NCBI GenBank assembly: GCA_964541595.1
Contig: CAZIRO010000056.1
Coordinates: 1 to 15,219, forward strand
Reading direction: 5' to 3'
DNA: 15,219 bases
Source of the DNA: CAZIRO01 sp964541595
Lineage (GTDB): Bacteria; Acidobacteriota; HRBIN11
Shown: positions 1 through 6,726 of the stretch, piece by piece
Layout of the letters: every line of letters begins with the position of its first letter
Numbering within the stretch: position 1 is the first letter of the stretch
The notes under the pieces: model-generated
What the model was told of the DNA's origin: nothing
Seen by the model: only the letters and a program-made list of their open reading frames with translations
The model's database searches: none
Program-made: the position numbers and the translations under genes

Positions 1-22
1 CCCCATCAGCGAAAAGTATTGA

Positions 23-56
23 AAGGGAAGGTTGCTTACGGCACCTTCTGTCCCTT
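23..56. terminator. Stem-loop, possible bidirectional terminator
   Basis: Two stacked helices are visible: AAGGGA (23-28) pairs with TCCCTT (51-56) and AGGT (29-32) with ACCT (43-46). A 4-nt bulge (TCTG) lies on the 3' side. The plus strand continues into GCGTTATTTTCC and the minus strand into a sequence containing ACTTTTC, so either direction has a weak T-rich tail. It could end a transcript arriving from left of the window. Function is inferred from structure alone. Confidence 0.3.
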
Positions 57-197
57 GCGTTATTTTCCTTTCAGACATACCTGGGGTAACCCTGCGACAA
101 TCCATGCGTATCGACGCGCACCCACAGACCTGACGCGTGGTCTCCAGGCCAGGTCGAATGGAATGCATCACTTGCGAAGGCGAAAGAGAGACAAATC

Positions 198-234
198 CAA
201 AAAGAGAAGATGATAGGTCAGCAGTTCCGGACCT
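198..234 (-). terminator. Candidate Rho-independent terminator downstream of the OmpA gene
   Basis: Read on the minus strand, AGGTC/GACCT arms (215-219 and 230-234, 10-nt loop) are followed by a pyrimidine-rich stretch ending in CTTCTCTTTTT. The site lies about 80 nt after the stop codon of the OmpA-domain gene. The stem is short (5 bp) and the T-run starts about 10 nt after it, so this is a weak candidate. The rest of 1-314 holds no gene I can support; a short 6-bp dyad (GACCTG/CAGGTC, 127-155) is also present. Confidence 0.3.
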
Positions 235-289
235 GATGCCGGTCACGATTCTGGCATTCAGATGGATGAAAACGGTGCAACCGGCATCG

Positions 290-316
290 AGAGAACCTGT
301 ACAGGCGGGGTTCTCT
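290..316 (-). terminator. Hairpin overlapping the OmpA-gene stop codon
   Basis: Perfect 8-bp arms AGAGAACC (290-297) and GGTTCTCT (309-316) enclose an 11-nt loop and overlap the TAG stop codon (315-317) of the OmpA-domain gene. The palindrome CCTGTACAGG (296-305) offers an alternative fold. No T-run follows. It may protect the mRNA 3' end or contribute to termination with the element at 198-234. Confidence 0.35.
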
Positions 317-1469
317 ATTCATCGGCTCCGGGCCTGGTCAGAATCACCTCCACCCGGCGGTTGCGAGCGCGGTGTTCGTCCGAATCGTTAGGCACGATGG
401 GACGCGCCTCACCGAAACCACGCGGCCGGAGCCGTTTCGGGTCCACACCGAGGCGAGCGAGTTCCAGCGCTACGACGTGCGCACGCAGTTCGGAGAGCAC
501 GCGGTTGAACTGTTCGGGACCCACATCGTCGGTATGTCCCTCAACACGCACGATCCCCCGACGCAGGTTGGCCAGCCTGGCCAGTTTCTTCAGGGTGGCT
601 CTGGCGTCCGGTTTGAGCTGCCATTTCCCGAAATCGAACAGCACGGCTTCGGACAGCGTGATCCTGAGGCCCTCCGGAGTCTCCTCGGCACCCAAATCGC
701 GGATTAAGTCGCGCTCGGCCTGGGGCACGGCTTCCTCTTCACTGTAAGTGGCGATGCGGATACCCCGTACGAGCACCGGCGCCTCGGAGAAGGGTTGCGG
801 AGCTTCCACCACCCGCCGGAAGTAGAAGGACAGGACCCGCGGCTGCTTGCCGGGCATGAACGGCTTGTGACCGACGCGCTTGCCGTCCACGAAGAATCGC
901 ACCTGATTCCGGCGCACCTGAATGGCGATCCGGTGATCGTGCGCATGGGCAATCCGGGTCCTGAAGTCCCAACGGCCTTCCAGATTGCCTGCAGTGTTGT
1001 TCTTGGCACCAAACAGGGAATCTGCTCCGACAAGGATGCTGCCGGCAATGAGTTGCCTGTCATCCGCAGCACCGGCATCGCCGCGCTCAAGCCTCGGGAG
1101 CACATCCTCCGGATGCAGCGCGAATCGGAGCATGGGTCTGCCGGCTTCGAAGCTGTACACCGTGAATTCCAGCGAGAAGTCTTTCGGCAGCGGCTCGGGT
1201 AAGACGAGATAAAGCGTGGTGCCATGCGCCAGCGGTCGGATCCAGATCCGGTCGTTGAAACGGGCACACTCATAGCTGCCGCGGGCGATCTTCCATTCCG
1301 GCAGGAATTCACCCACCGGGCAACGGTCGAGTTCAGCCTGGTAGATGACCCGATCGCCGGGCTCGAAGCGATAACGCTCGGCACCGCCCTCGATGCCGGT
1401 CGCCCATGCGAAACCTGCCAGGAGCAGCCATACGCACACGAGTTTCCAGAAACTTCGCGCTCCGTGCAT
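315..1469 (-). CDS. OmpA-family protein with N-terminal beta-rich domain
   Basis: 384 aa. Residues 1-24 form a signal peptide (basic start, hydrophobic WLLLAGFAWA, then TG). Residues about 30-245 are beta-rich and look like a lectin/LamG-type jelly roll: it opens with FEPGDRVIYQAELDRCPVGE and contains a VRFFVDGKRVG strand pair. Two cysteines (C50, C68) could form a disulfide. Residues about 270-380 are a clear OmpA C-terminal domain, with LFDFGKWQLKPDA, VEGHTDDVG and NRRVEV carrying the Asp and Arg expected to grip diaminopimelate in peptidoglycan. It probably sits in the periplasm or outer membrane and anchors to the wall; the N-terminal ligand is unknown. No eight-stranded OmpA barrel is present. 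The ATG is supported by GGAGG five bases upstream. It appears monocistronic, with its own promoter (1529-1557). Confidence 0.9.
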   Translation of the reverse strand: MHGARSFWKLVCVWLLLAGFAWATGIEGGAERYRFEPGDRVIYQAELDRCPVGEFLPEWKIARGSYECARFNDRIWIRPLAHGTTLYLVLPEPLPKDFSLEFTVYSFEAGRPMLRFALHPEDVLPRLERGDAGAADDRQLIAGSILVGADSLFGAKNNTAGNLEGRWDFRTRIAHAHDHRIAIQVRRNQVRFFVDGKRVGHKPFMPGKQPRVLSFYFRRVVEAPQPFSEAPVLVRGIRIATYSEEEAVPQAERDLIRDLGAEETPEGLRITLSEAVLFDFGKWQLKPDARATLKKLARLANLRRGIVRVEGHTDDVGPEQFNRVLSELRAHVVALELARLGVDPKRLRPRGFGEARPIVPNDSDEHRARNRRVEVILTRPGADE

Positions 1470-1528
1470 GATGCCTCCACCTCCTCATCAGCGGGTGTTT
1501 CGCAGAACTCCGGCCGACTCGCACAAGA

Positions 1529-1557
1529 TTTTTATCCGATCGAACGCAACGCGTCAA
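1529..1557 (-). promoter_or_regulatory. Candidate sigma70-type promoter of the OmpA-domain gene
   Basis: On the minus strand TTGACG (1552-1557, 5/6 match to -35) is followed after 17 bases by TAAAAA (1529-1534, 4/6 match to -10). Transcription would start near 1522, leaving a leader of about 50 nt before the ATG at 1469. Position and spacing are good; activity is inferred. Confidence 0.45.
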
Positions 1558-1567
1558 GGCGCGACAT

Positions 1568-1587
1568 CCCTGACATCGGGATCAGGG
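1568..1587. repeat. Small dyad between fabH and the OmpA gene
   Basis: CCCTGA (1568-1573) and TCAGGG (1582-1587) can form a 6-bp stem with an 8-nt loop. It lies upstream of the OmpA-gene promoter and downstream of fabH. It could be an extra terminator stem or an operator; neither is demonstrated. Confidence 0.25.
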
Positions 1588-1630
1588 GTTGGGCCTCGGG
1601 TGTGCGGTTTCGGGAACAGGAGATGGAAGA

Positions 1631-1650
1631 CGGGGGACGGAAACTCCCCG
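1631..1650 (-). terminator. GC-rich hairpin after fabH
   Basis: CGGGGG (1631-1636) pairs with TCCCCG (1645-1650), one G-T pair included, with an 8-nt loop. On the minus strand it begins about 8 nt after the fabH TAG stop. The downstream sequence is pyrimidine-rich (CGTCTTCC) but lacks a T-run. It is a plausible end of the rpmF-plsX-fabH transcript. Confidence 0.35.
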
Positions 1651-1657
1651 GAACGGG

Positions 1658-2641
1658 CTACCAGCGGAGGAGCGTGGCCGCGTAAGCAATCCCTGCGCCG
1701 AGCGCCGTCATGGCCACAAGTTGTCCCTGCCGGAGCAATCCGCGATCGACCATTTCCCAGAGGGCAATGGGGATCGATGCGGCGGATGTGTTCCCATACC
1801 GTTCAATGTTGCTGTACACGCGGTCCATGGGAAACTGTAAATAGTCCGCAAGTGCGGTGGTGATGCGATAATTCGCCTGGTGCGGCACCATCCAGTCGAT
1901 ATCCTCCGCCGACACCCCGGCTTCCGCAATGACATCCTGCAACGCCCGGCCCATGTACCGGACGGCGATGCGGAAGACCTCGTTTCCGCGCATGTGAATG
2001 TAATGCAGACCCTCCTGCATGACCTGCGCGTTGATCGGAATCCGCGTACCTCCGGCGGGCAGACAGATGAGATCGGCGAGTTCACCGTCCAGGTACAGAC
2101 GACTGGCAAGGACTCCCCGATCCCGCGTTCCGGTCAGCACGGCCGCACCCGCACCGTCTCCGAACAGGACGCAGGTGGACCGATCCTGCCAGTTCACAAA
2201 GCGGGAGAGCAGTTCCACCCCGATGAGCAGGACGTATCGTGCAGCGCCAGTGCGGATAAACTGGTCGGCTACGGTCAACCCGTAGAGAAACCCGGCGCAC
2301 GCGGCGCCCATATCCAACCCGGCCGCATTTCGTGCACCCAGATCGCGCTGGATGATCGCGGCTGTTGCCGGAAACGGTTGATCCGGCGTCACCGTGCAAC
2401 AGAGGATGAGATCGATTTGTTCCGGCCGGATCCCGGCCATGGCCAGTGCCTGCCTGGACGCCTCTACCGACATGGTGGACGTGACCACATCATCCGGCGC
2501 GATCCGGCGTTCGCGAATTCCGGTACGTGTGCGAATCCATTCATCCGACGTGTCCACCATCCGTTCCAGATCAAAATTGGTCAACACTTTCGGGGGAACA
2601 TACGCACCGATACCGACGATCGTTGCACGCAGTTCAGCCAT
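1658..2641 (-). CDS. fabH: 3-oxoacyl-ACP synthase III (KAS III)
   Basis: 327 aa, normal length. FabH condenses acetyl-CoA with malonyl-ACP to start type II fatty acid synthesis. The catalytic triad is visible: Cys115 in DMGAACAGFLYGL, His254 in VPHQAN and Asn284 in YGNTSAASI. The N-terminal TSDEWIRTRTGIRERRIA and C-terminal ALGAGIAYAATLLRW are also typical. An upstream in-frame extension exists, but MAELRATIVGIGAYVP is the family N-terminus and AGGAGAAG lies just before this ATG. The start overlaps the plsX stop by 8 nt (ATGGCTGA), suggesting translational coupling. Confidence 0.97.
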   Translation of the reverse strand: MAELRATIVGIGAYVPPKVLTNFDLERMVDTSDEWIRTRTGIRERRIAPDDVVTSTMSVEASRQALAMAGIRPEQIDLILCCTVTPDQPFPATAAIIQRDLGARNAAGLDMGAACAGFLYGLTVADQFIRTGAARYVLLIGVELLSRFVNWQDRSTCVLFGDGAGAAVLTGTRDRGVLASRLYLDGELADLICLPAGGTRIPINAQVMQEGLHYIHMRGNEVFRIAVRYMGRALQDVIAEAGVSAEDIDWMVPHQANYRITTALADYLQFPMDRVYSNIERYGNTSAASIPIALWEMVDRGLLRQGQLVAMTALGAGIAYAATLLRW

Positions 2642-3671
2642 GGGTTTGCTTCTCCTGCGCCTGCGCCGCCTGAATGTCCTCGGCGATCCGCGCCTGAATG
2701 AGCTGATCGAGCTCCGCCACCACGAAATCATGGGCGACGCGGATGGCGTTACGAATGGCTTTCGGCGTGGACCGGCCGTGGCAGATGATCGCCAGTCCAC
2801 GAATTCCCAGAAGGGGTGCACCGCCGTATTCCGAATAGTCGACCCGCCGACGAAACGCCCGCATGGCCGGTTTCATCAGCAGGTACCCGATCTGCGCCAG
2901 GGGGCGTCTGCGGATTTCCTGTTTGAGGAGGTATCCGATCATATCCGCCAGACTCTCGGAAGCCTTCAGGACCACATTGCCGATAAATCCGTCACATACG
3001 ATGACATCCGCATATCCGGTGAAAATGTCTTTCCCCTCAACATTACCGATAAACCGCACCGGTGCGGTCCGCATCATCTCGTGCAGGCGACGCACGGTGG
3101 CATTACCCTTGATGTCCTCCTCACCGATACTCAATACGCCGACGCGCGGGTTGGGGATCTTCAGGATCATCTGGGCGTACGTTGCACCCATGATGGCGAA
3201 CTGTTTCAAATGAAACGGCCGGCAATTGACGTTGGCACCCGCGTCGATGAGCACGCAATAGCCGCGCCGATTTGGCAGCACGACGGCCAGCGCAGGGCGT
3301 TCCACACCGGGGAGCGTCCCCACGATGAACTTCATGGCGGCCATAATGGCACCGGTATTGCCCGCACTGACCACCGCGTGACAGACGCCTTCTTTTAACA
3401 GGTGCGACGCGATCACGATCGATGAACGCCGTTTCCGGCGGATGGCCATGAGTGGCATCTCGTCCATGCCGATGACCTCATCCGCATGGACGATCTCGAT
3501 TGCCAGACGCTCCCCGCCGTACTCCCGCAGAAGGGGCTCCAGGCGGTCCCGCTGGCCCACCAGGAGAATACGTACCGGCCAGGAACGCGCGGCTTCGACC
3601 GCAGCACGCACTTCGATCTGGGGTGCAAAATCACCCCCCATTGCGTCCAATGCAACGACAGGCGTGGCCAC
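2634..3671 (-). CDS. plsX: Phosphate acyltransferase PlsX
   Basis: 345 aa. PlsX makes acyl-phosphate from acyl-ACP, the donor for PlsY in the first step of phospholipid synthesis; it is a peripheral membrane enzyme. The N-terminal VVALDAMGGDFAP is the family signature, and the interior motifs VSAGNTGA, LIDAGANVNCRP, and ADVIVCDGFIGNVVLK all match. The start is GTG, behind GAGGGAAAGGT. It lies 59 nt downstream of rpmF and overlaps fabH by 8 nt, giving the common rpmF-plsX-fabH order that couples membrane lipid synthesis to translation capacity. Confidence 0.97.
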   Translation of the reverse strand: MATPVVALDAMGGDFAPQIEVRAAVEAARSWPVRILLVGQRDRLEPLLREYGGERLAIEIVHADEVIGMDEMPLMAIRRKRRSSIVIASHLLKEGVCHAVVSAGNTGAIMAAMKFIVGTLPGVERPALAVVLPNRRGYCVLIDAGANVNCRPFHLKQFAIMGATYAQMILKIPNPRVGVLSIGEEDIKGNATVRRLHEMMRTAPVRFIGNVEGKDIFTGYADVIVCDGFIGNVVLKASESLADMIGYLLKQEIRRRPLAQIGYLLMKPAMRAFRRRVDYSEYGGAPLLGIRGLAIICHGRSTPKAIRNAIRVAHDFVVAELDQLIQARIAEDIQAAQAQEKQTHG

Positions 3672-3730
3672 ACCTTTCCCTCAATTTCCGGACATGCGGA
3701 TCGGAAGCTACGGATTCAGAAAATATTCCG

Positions 3731-3913
3731 TCAGAACGTACGTACCGGGAGGTACTGGATGCCCTTATAGGTCCCACACTCCGGACAGATGCGATGCGGC
3801 AGTTTATACGACTTGCACTTCGGGCAGATACTCAGTGCGATCGGTCGCAACCGGTGATGACTGCGGCGCTTGTTCCGACGTGCATGCGACGTACGTTTCT
3901 TGGGTACGGCCAT
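3731..3913 (-). CDS. rpmF: Ribosomal protein bL32
   Basis: 60 aa component of the large ribosomal subunit. MAVPKKRTSHARRNKRRSHH is the conserved basic N-terminal tail. CPKC and CPEC (about residues 30-47) form the four-cysteine zinc ribbon, so this is the zinc-binding form. A GAGGAG ribosome-binding site lies upstream of the ATG. It is the first gene of rpmF-plsX-fabH. The DUF177/YceD gene that often precedes rpmF is absent; the promoter region lies directly upstream instead. Confidence 0.97.
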   Translation of the reverse strand: MAVPKKRTSHARRNKRRSHHRLRPIALSICPKCKSYKLPHRICPECGTYKGIQYLPVRTF

Positions 3914-3999
3914 GGGTCACACTCCTCATCGGGAAATGACACCGTACAAACGTCCGGGAGCATCCGACGTCTGTCCCTTTCGGGCAAATATGCGTTTCA

Positions 4000-4028
4000 A
4001 TGTTAATGCGCGTCCCCTGTTTTTGCAA
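4000..4028 (-). promoter_or_regulatory. Candidate promoter of rpmF-plsX-fabH
   Basis: On the minus strand TTGCAA (4023-4028, 4/6) and TAACAT (4000-4005, 4/6) are separated by exactly 17 bases. Transcription would start near 3993, with an 80-nt leader before rpmF. It is weaker than the promoter facing the other way, but lies in the only intergenic gap ahead of the operon. Confidence 0.4.
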
Positions 4029-4029
4029 A

Positions 4030-4057
4030 TTGACAAGCACAACGGATCGGTTACATT
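4030..4057 (+). promoter_or_regulatory. Candidate sigma70-type promoter of the DUF948-frr-cupin operon
   Basis: A perfect TTGACA (4030-4035) is followed after 16 bases by TACATT (4052-4057, 4/6). Transcription would start near 4064, giving a leader of about 150 nt before the first start codon at 4217. The leader has GC-rich stems (for example CGGGC/GCCCG near 4115-4125) but no riboswitch class I recognise. Confidence 0.5.
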
Positions 4058-4216
4058 AAACGTGAAACCGACGTGTGTGCGACCGGGGTGCAGGACGTCA
4101 TACCGGCCCACGGGACGGGCTGCCCGCGTGCGGTGGCACCTGGAGGAATCGGTCGCTTCATGGCGGAGCCCACATCCATCATCAACGCATGATCGCCATA
4201 CGGAGGACGCCAATCC

Positions 4217-4582
4217 ATGACTTCGGGAATTTATATTTCCTGGCCGGCGATCGCGCTTGTCCTGCTGGTCGTGATCGTGGCCCTGATCGGATACCTGGTC
4301 TATCACTTCGTTCAGACACTGCGTTCGGTCCGGCAAACACTCAACGAAGTCCACGATTTCCTGCACGACAGCGGCGACGTCATGCGGAATCTGAAATCGA
4401 TCACATACAAACTGGATCGGCAACTGGACGACACAGGCGTCGTGACGGAAAATCTGCGGAAAGCTATGGAAGAGGTCGCCCATACGGTATCCGTCCTCGG
4501 CCGATTGACCGGGCGGCCCATGATGGGCCTGATGAGCCTGCTGGCGCCCATCTTCTGGTGGCGCCGCAGACGCCGCAAATAG
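4217..4582 (+). CDS. DUF948-like single-pass membrane protein
   Basis: 121 aa. A single transmembrane helix (about residues 9-31, PAIALVLLVVIVALIGYLVY) is followed by a long amphipathic, probably coiled-coil region (35-95) with regularly spaced hydrophobics. A short second hydrophobic patch (MMGLMSLLAPIFWW) precedes the basic tail RRRRRK. This resembles DUF948 (YtxG-type) proteins; biochemical function is unknown. GGAGG lies 10 nt upstream of the ATG. It is the first gene of a plus-strand operon and ends 17 nt before frr. Family assignment is by overall pattern, without a diagnostic residue motif. Confidence 0.75.
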   Translation: MTSGIYISWPAIALVLLVVIVALIGYLVYHFVQTLRSVRQTLNEVHDFLHDSGDVMRNLKSITYKLDRQLDDTGVVTENLRKAMEEVAHTVSVLGRLTGRPMMGLMSLLAPIFWWRRRRRK

Positions 4583-4599
4583 TCTGACGGAGGCCAACC

Positions 4600-5166
4600 A
4601 TGGAAGATCTATTCCGTGATCTGTTCCAGGACCTGCGCACCCGCATGGAAAAAACGCTGCGCAAAATTCAGGACGAACTCAAGACCATCCGTACCGGCCG
4701 GGCATCCGTCCATCTGTTCGATCACATCCACGTCGACTATTACGGCACATCGATGCCGGTCTCTCAGGTCGCCACGATCCGGATTCCGGAACCCAGTCTC
4801 GTGATCATCCAACCCTGGGAACCCCGCATGCTATCTGTCATCGAAAAGGCCATCCTGACCTCCGACCTGGGTCTGTCGCCGGTCAACGACGGGAAGTCAC
4901 TGAAAATTCCGATCCCGCCGCTCACCGAAGAGCGTCGCCGGGAGTTTACCAAACAGGTCTGGAAGATCGCCGAGGAGGGGAAAACGGCGATCCGGATGAT
5001 CCGCCGTGACGGGAATGAAACCGTCAAACAGATGGAACGGGAAAAGATGTGTTCCGAGGACGACGCCTATCGGGCACGTCAGGAGATCCAGAAACTTACG
5101 GACGAATACGTGCGTAAGATTGAAGAACTCGCCAGGGCCAAGGAAGAAGAGATCATGACCACGTGA
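4600..5166 (+). CDS. frr: Ribosome recycling factor
   Basis: 188 aa, close to the usual 185. RRF acts with EF-G to split the post-termination ribosome complex in the cytoplasm. Visible signatures are LKTIRTGRAS (28-36), the domain II region DYYGTSMPVSQVATI, IPIPPLTEERR (103-113) and the helix containing IRMIRRDGNE (131-140), whose Arg residues contact 23S rRNA. GGAGG precedes the ATG. The gene is usually found next to pyrH, tsf and rpsB; here it lies between a DUF948-like gene and a cupin. Confidence 0.97.
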   Translation: MEDLFRDLFQDLRTRMEKTLRKIQDELKTIRTGRASVHLFDHIHVDYYGTSMPVSQVATIRIPEPSLVIIQPWEPRMLSVIEKAILTSDLGLSPVNDGKSLKIPIPPLTEERRREFTKQVWKIAEEGKTAIRMIRRDGNETVKQMEREKMCSEDDAYRARQEIQKLTDEYVRKIEELARAKEEEIMTT

Positions 5167-5193
5167 CCGATTCCGACGGGAAGGGAAAACGCA

Positions 5194-5517
5194 ATGGCGG
5201 TGGAACACTGGGATCCGGAACGGGACGGCCCGTTCAGCGAGGCCGCGCTTCGCCAAAAGATCGAAACCCGCGGCTACCGTGTGGAACGGTATGTCTATCC
5301 GCCAGGAACGGTCTTTCCACCGCATACCCACCCGGTGGACAAGATCGATGCCGTGGTCTCCGGTCGATTCAAACTCACGATGCAGGGACAGACATATATC
5401 CTGGGACCCGGCGATCTCATCCACGTTCCACGCGGTACGGTACACGATGCCGCGGTCGTCGGCGATGAACCCGTGGTCAGTCTGGACGGTGTACGTATCC
5501 CGACATCGGAAGCGTGA
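5194..5517 (+). CDS. Small cupin-domain protein
   Basis: 107 aa single-domain cupin, probably a metal-binding beta-barrel; substrate unknown. Motif 1 is PPGTVFPPHTHPVDKIDAVV, with H44 and H46 as metal ligands. The usual Glu three or four residues later is not present (D49-K50-I51). Motif 2, GDLIHVPRGTVH, supplies H84. The metal site may therefore have three His, with or without D49. AAGGGAAAACGC precedes the ATG. It starts 27 nt after frr and is probably co-transcribed. The protein is too small and generic to assign a reaction. Confidence 0.85.
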   Translation: MAVEHWDPERDGPFSEAALRQKIETRGYRVERYVYPPGTVFPPHTHPVDKIDAVVSGRFKLTMQGQTYILGPGDLIHVPRGTVHDAAVVGDEPVVSLDGVRIPTSEA

Positions 5518-5532
5518 AGGCATCATGCGGGG

Positions 5533-5565
5533 CGAGGGGATCGCCGGATCGGGTCGATCCCCTCG
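5533..5565. terminator. Bidirectional terminator hairpin between convergent genes
   Basis: Perfect 11-bp arms CGAGGGGATCG (5533-5543) and CGATCCCCTCG (5555-5565) surround an 11-nt loop. It fills the 65-nt gap between the cupin (plus) and the Spy-like gene (minus). No T-run follows on either strand. Position between convergent stops makes a shared terminator the likeliest role. Confidence 0.6.
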
Positions 5566-5582
5566 GAATGCAGACGATGCGC

Positions 5583-6116
5583 TTATCTCCGGGCAGTGGG
5601 CGGTTCGGGGGCCTGCGGAGAGGACCGGGGCCCCTCAGGACCGCCCGGTGCCTGTTTGCGGAACCGGCGCTGACGAAAATGCCGGCGCATCTGTTGCATT
5701 CTGTGTCGGAGTTCGATCAGTTTTTGCCACTGTTCCGGTGTCAATACCCGTCGCATCTCCAGGACCATCTGTAACGTCGTCAATTCCATCTGATTGCGGC
5801 GTTCCATTAACCGCCGCGCCGCGTCGAGAATCTCGCTCTCATTCCAGGCTGTCTGCGTCATGGCACGCTCCAGGACAAGCCGCGCTTTTTCTACTTCCGC
5901 ACGTAAATCGATGATCTTCTGGGCGTACTGTGCATGGATGGCATCGAGTTGATCGATCTGATCCGGCGTCAACTGCAATCGTTCCTGAATCCGTGGATGC
6001 ACCCACCAGCGCGCCAACGGGTTGCCATGGCCCATGGGACCCAGCGGAAATGCCCAGATCACGGCCACAGCCGTACAGCTCAAAGCCGTGAGCATCCATA
6101 CGGTCGCACGTCGCAT
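5583..6116 (-). CDS. Spy/CpxP-like periplasmic LTxxQ protein
   Basis: 177 aa. Residues 1-22 are a signal peptide or N-terminal anchor. The remainder is almost wholly helical, with two LTxxQ motifs (LTPDQ 49-53, LTPEQ 125-129) as in Spy, CpxP, ZraP and CnrX-type proteins, which act as periplasmic chaperones or stress/metal sensors. The C-terminus is basic and then Pro/Gly-rich. The chosen ATG has AGGAGGT just upstream and starts the signal peptide; a longer in-frame reading lacks these. It follows the ECF sigma and anti-sigma genes on the same strand, 103 nt after the anti-sigma stop, so it is likely an effector or sensor of that regulon. Confidence 0.85.
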   Translation of the reverse strand: MRRATVWMLTALSCTAVAVIWAFPLGPMGHGNPLARWWVHPRIQERLQLTPDQIDQLDAIHAQYAQKIIDLRAEVEKARLVLERAMTQTAWNESEILDAARRLMERRNQMELTTLQMVLEMRRVLTPEQWQKLIELRHRMQQMRRHFRQRRFRKQAPGGPEGPRSSPQAPEPPTARR

Positions 6117-6219
6117 GATCGACCTCCTGTCCCGGTATCGGGTGGCGATCCCGGAGCCCCGGGGACGGCCCGTTTTCGGCGAATCCCCGGCGCCCGCGCT
6201 GGCCACCCGGCGATTGCGG

Positions 6220-6726
6220 TTAAGGGTTCCCGGGGTTCGGTTCCTCCGTATCCAGCACGCTCAACATGCGCAGGTCTTCCTGCGTCCACCACACACCCGA
6301 GACCCTCAGATAGGACCACGCTTTTTCCGGAGGTGTAAAAATCGCATCCACATCGAATACCGCCGGTGTGGATACGGTCGCCGCCCGCTCCACCTGTCCG
6401 GAACCCGGCCGGCCACTTCCCGAAAACCGGCCCAGCATCCAGGCGATACCCACGAGTACGGTTATAACGGCCAAAACACCGGCCCACTGCAGCAGGAGGC
6501 GGCGATGGGATCGCGTCAGAACCCGACGCGGGCGGAGTACGCGTCCTTCCGGGATCGGCAGCGAGGATATCACCTGGACGGCTACCCGTTCCGTCCGTAA
6601 ATACGTGACCCACGATCGGCACGTCGCGCAGTGCAGCACGTGCTGCTCCAGTTCAGGTGGAACCGGTTGCTTCCGATCGTGGGCTTCCATCCACCGCATC
6701 TGATACCTGCGACACCGTTGACGCAT
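6220..6726 (-). CDS. zf-HC2 (ZAS-type) transmembrane anti-sigma factor
   Basis: 168 aa. The N-terminal cytoplasmic part holds HVLHCATC, the Hx3Cx2C zinc motif (H29, C33, C36) of ZAS anti-sigma factors; C5 or H16 could be the fourth ligand. One transmembrane helix spans about 77-98 (LLLQWAGVLAVITVLVGIAW), followed by a 70-residue periplasmic tail with no recognised sensor domain. It should hold the neighbouring sigma factor inactive until an envelope signal. The ATG is supported by GGAGGAG eight bases upstream, which places the start 74 nt inside the sigma gene. Later in-frame ATGs (6699, 6690) have poorer ribosome-binding sites. Confidence 0.85.
   Translation of the reverse strand: MRQRCRRYQMRWMEAHDRKQPVPPELEQHVLHCATCRSWVTYLRTERVAVQVISSLPIPEGRVLRPRRVLTRSHRRLLLQWAGVLAVITVLVGIAWMLGRFSGSGRPGSGQVERAATVSTPAVFDVDAIFTPPEKAWSYLRVSGVWWTQEDLRMLSVLDTEEPNPGNP

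Noticed and set aside
1..105. Minus-strand open frame from an ATG at 105 (or 78) running off the left edge
   Set aside because: It is open for 35 codons, but there is no convincing ribosome-binding site and no recognisable sequence, and part of it overlaps a stem-loop. It is too short to call.
19..213. Plus-strand 64-codon ORF before the OmpA gene
   Set aside because: It has no ribosome-binding site, a basic low-complexity end (KRDKSKKRR) and overlap with hairpins, so it is probably noncoding.
215..240. Resemblance to the SRP RNA apical loop (TCAGGTCCGGAA on the minus strand)
   Set aside because: The 12-nt match is real, but the following GGAAGCAGC portion and the paired helix of SRP RNA are absent.
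1880..2701. Long plus-strand open frame opposite fabH, and similar long frames opposite plsX, nuoD and the sulfatase-fold gene
   Set aside because: These lie antisense to clearly conserved genes and have no family motifs; long antisense frames are expected at this G+C.
4064..4216. Possible riboswitch or leader peptide ahead of the DUF948-like gene
   Set aside because: GC-rich stems are present, but no known aptamer consensus and no short ORF with a good ribosome-binding site.
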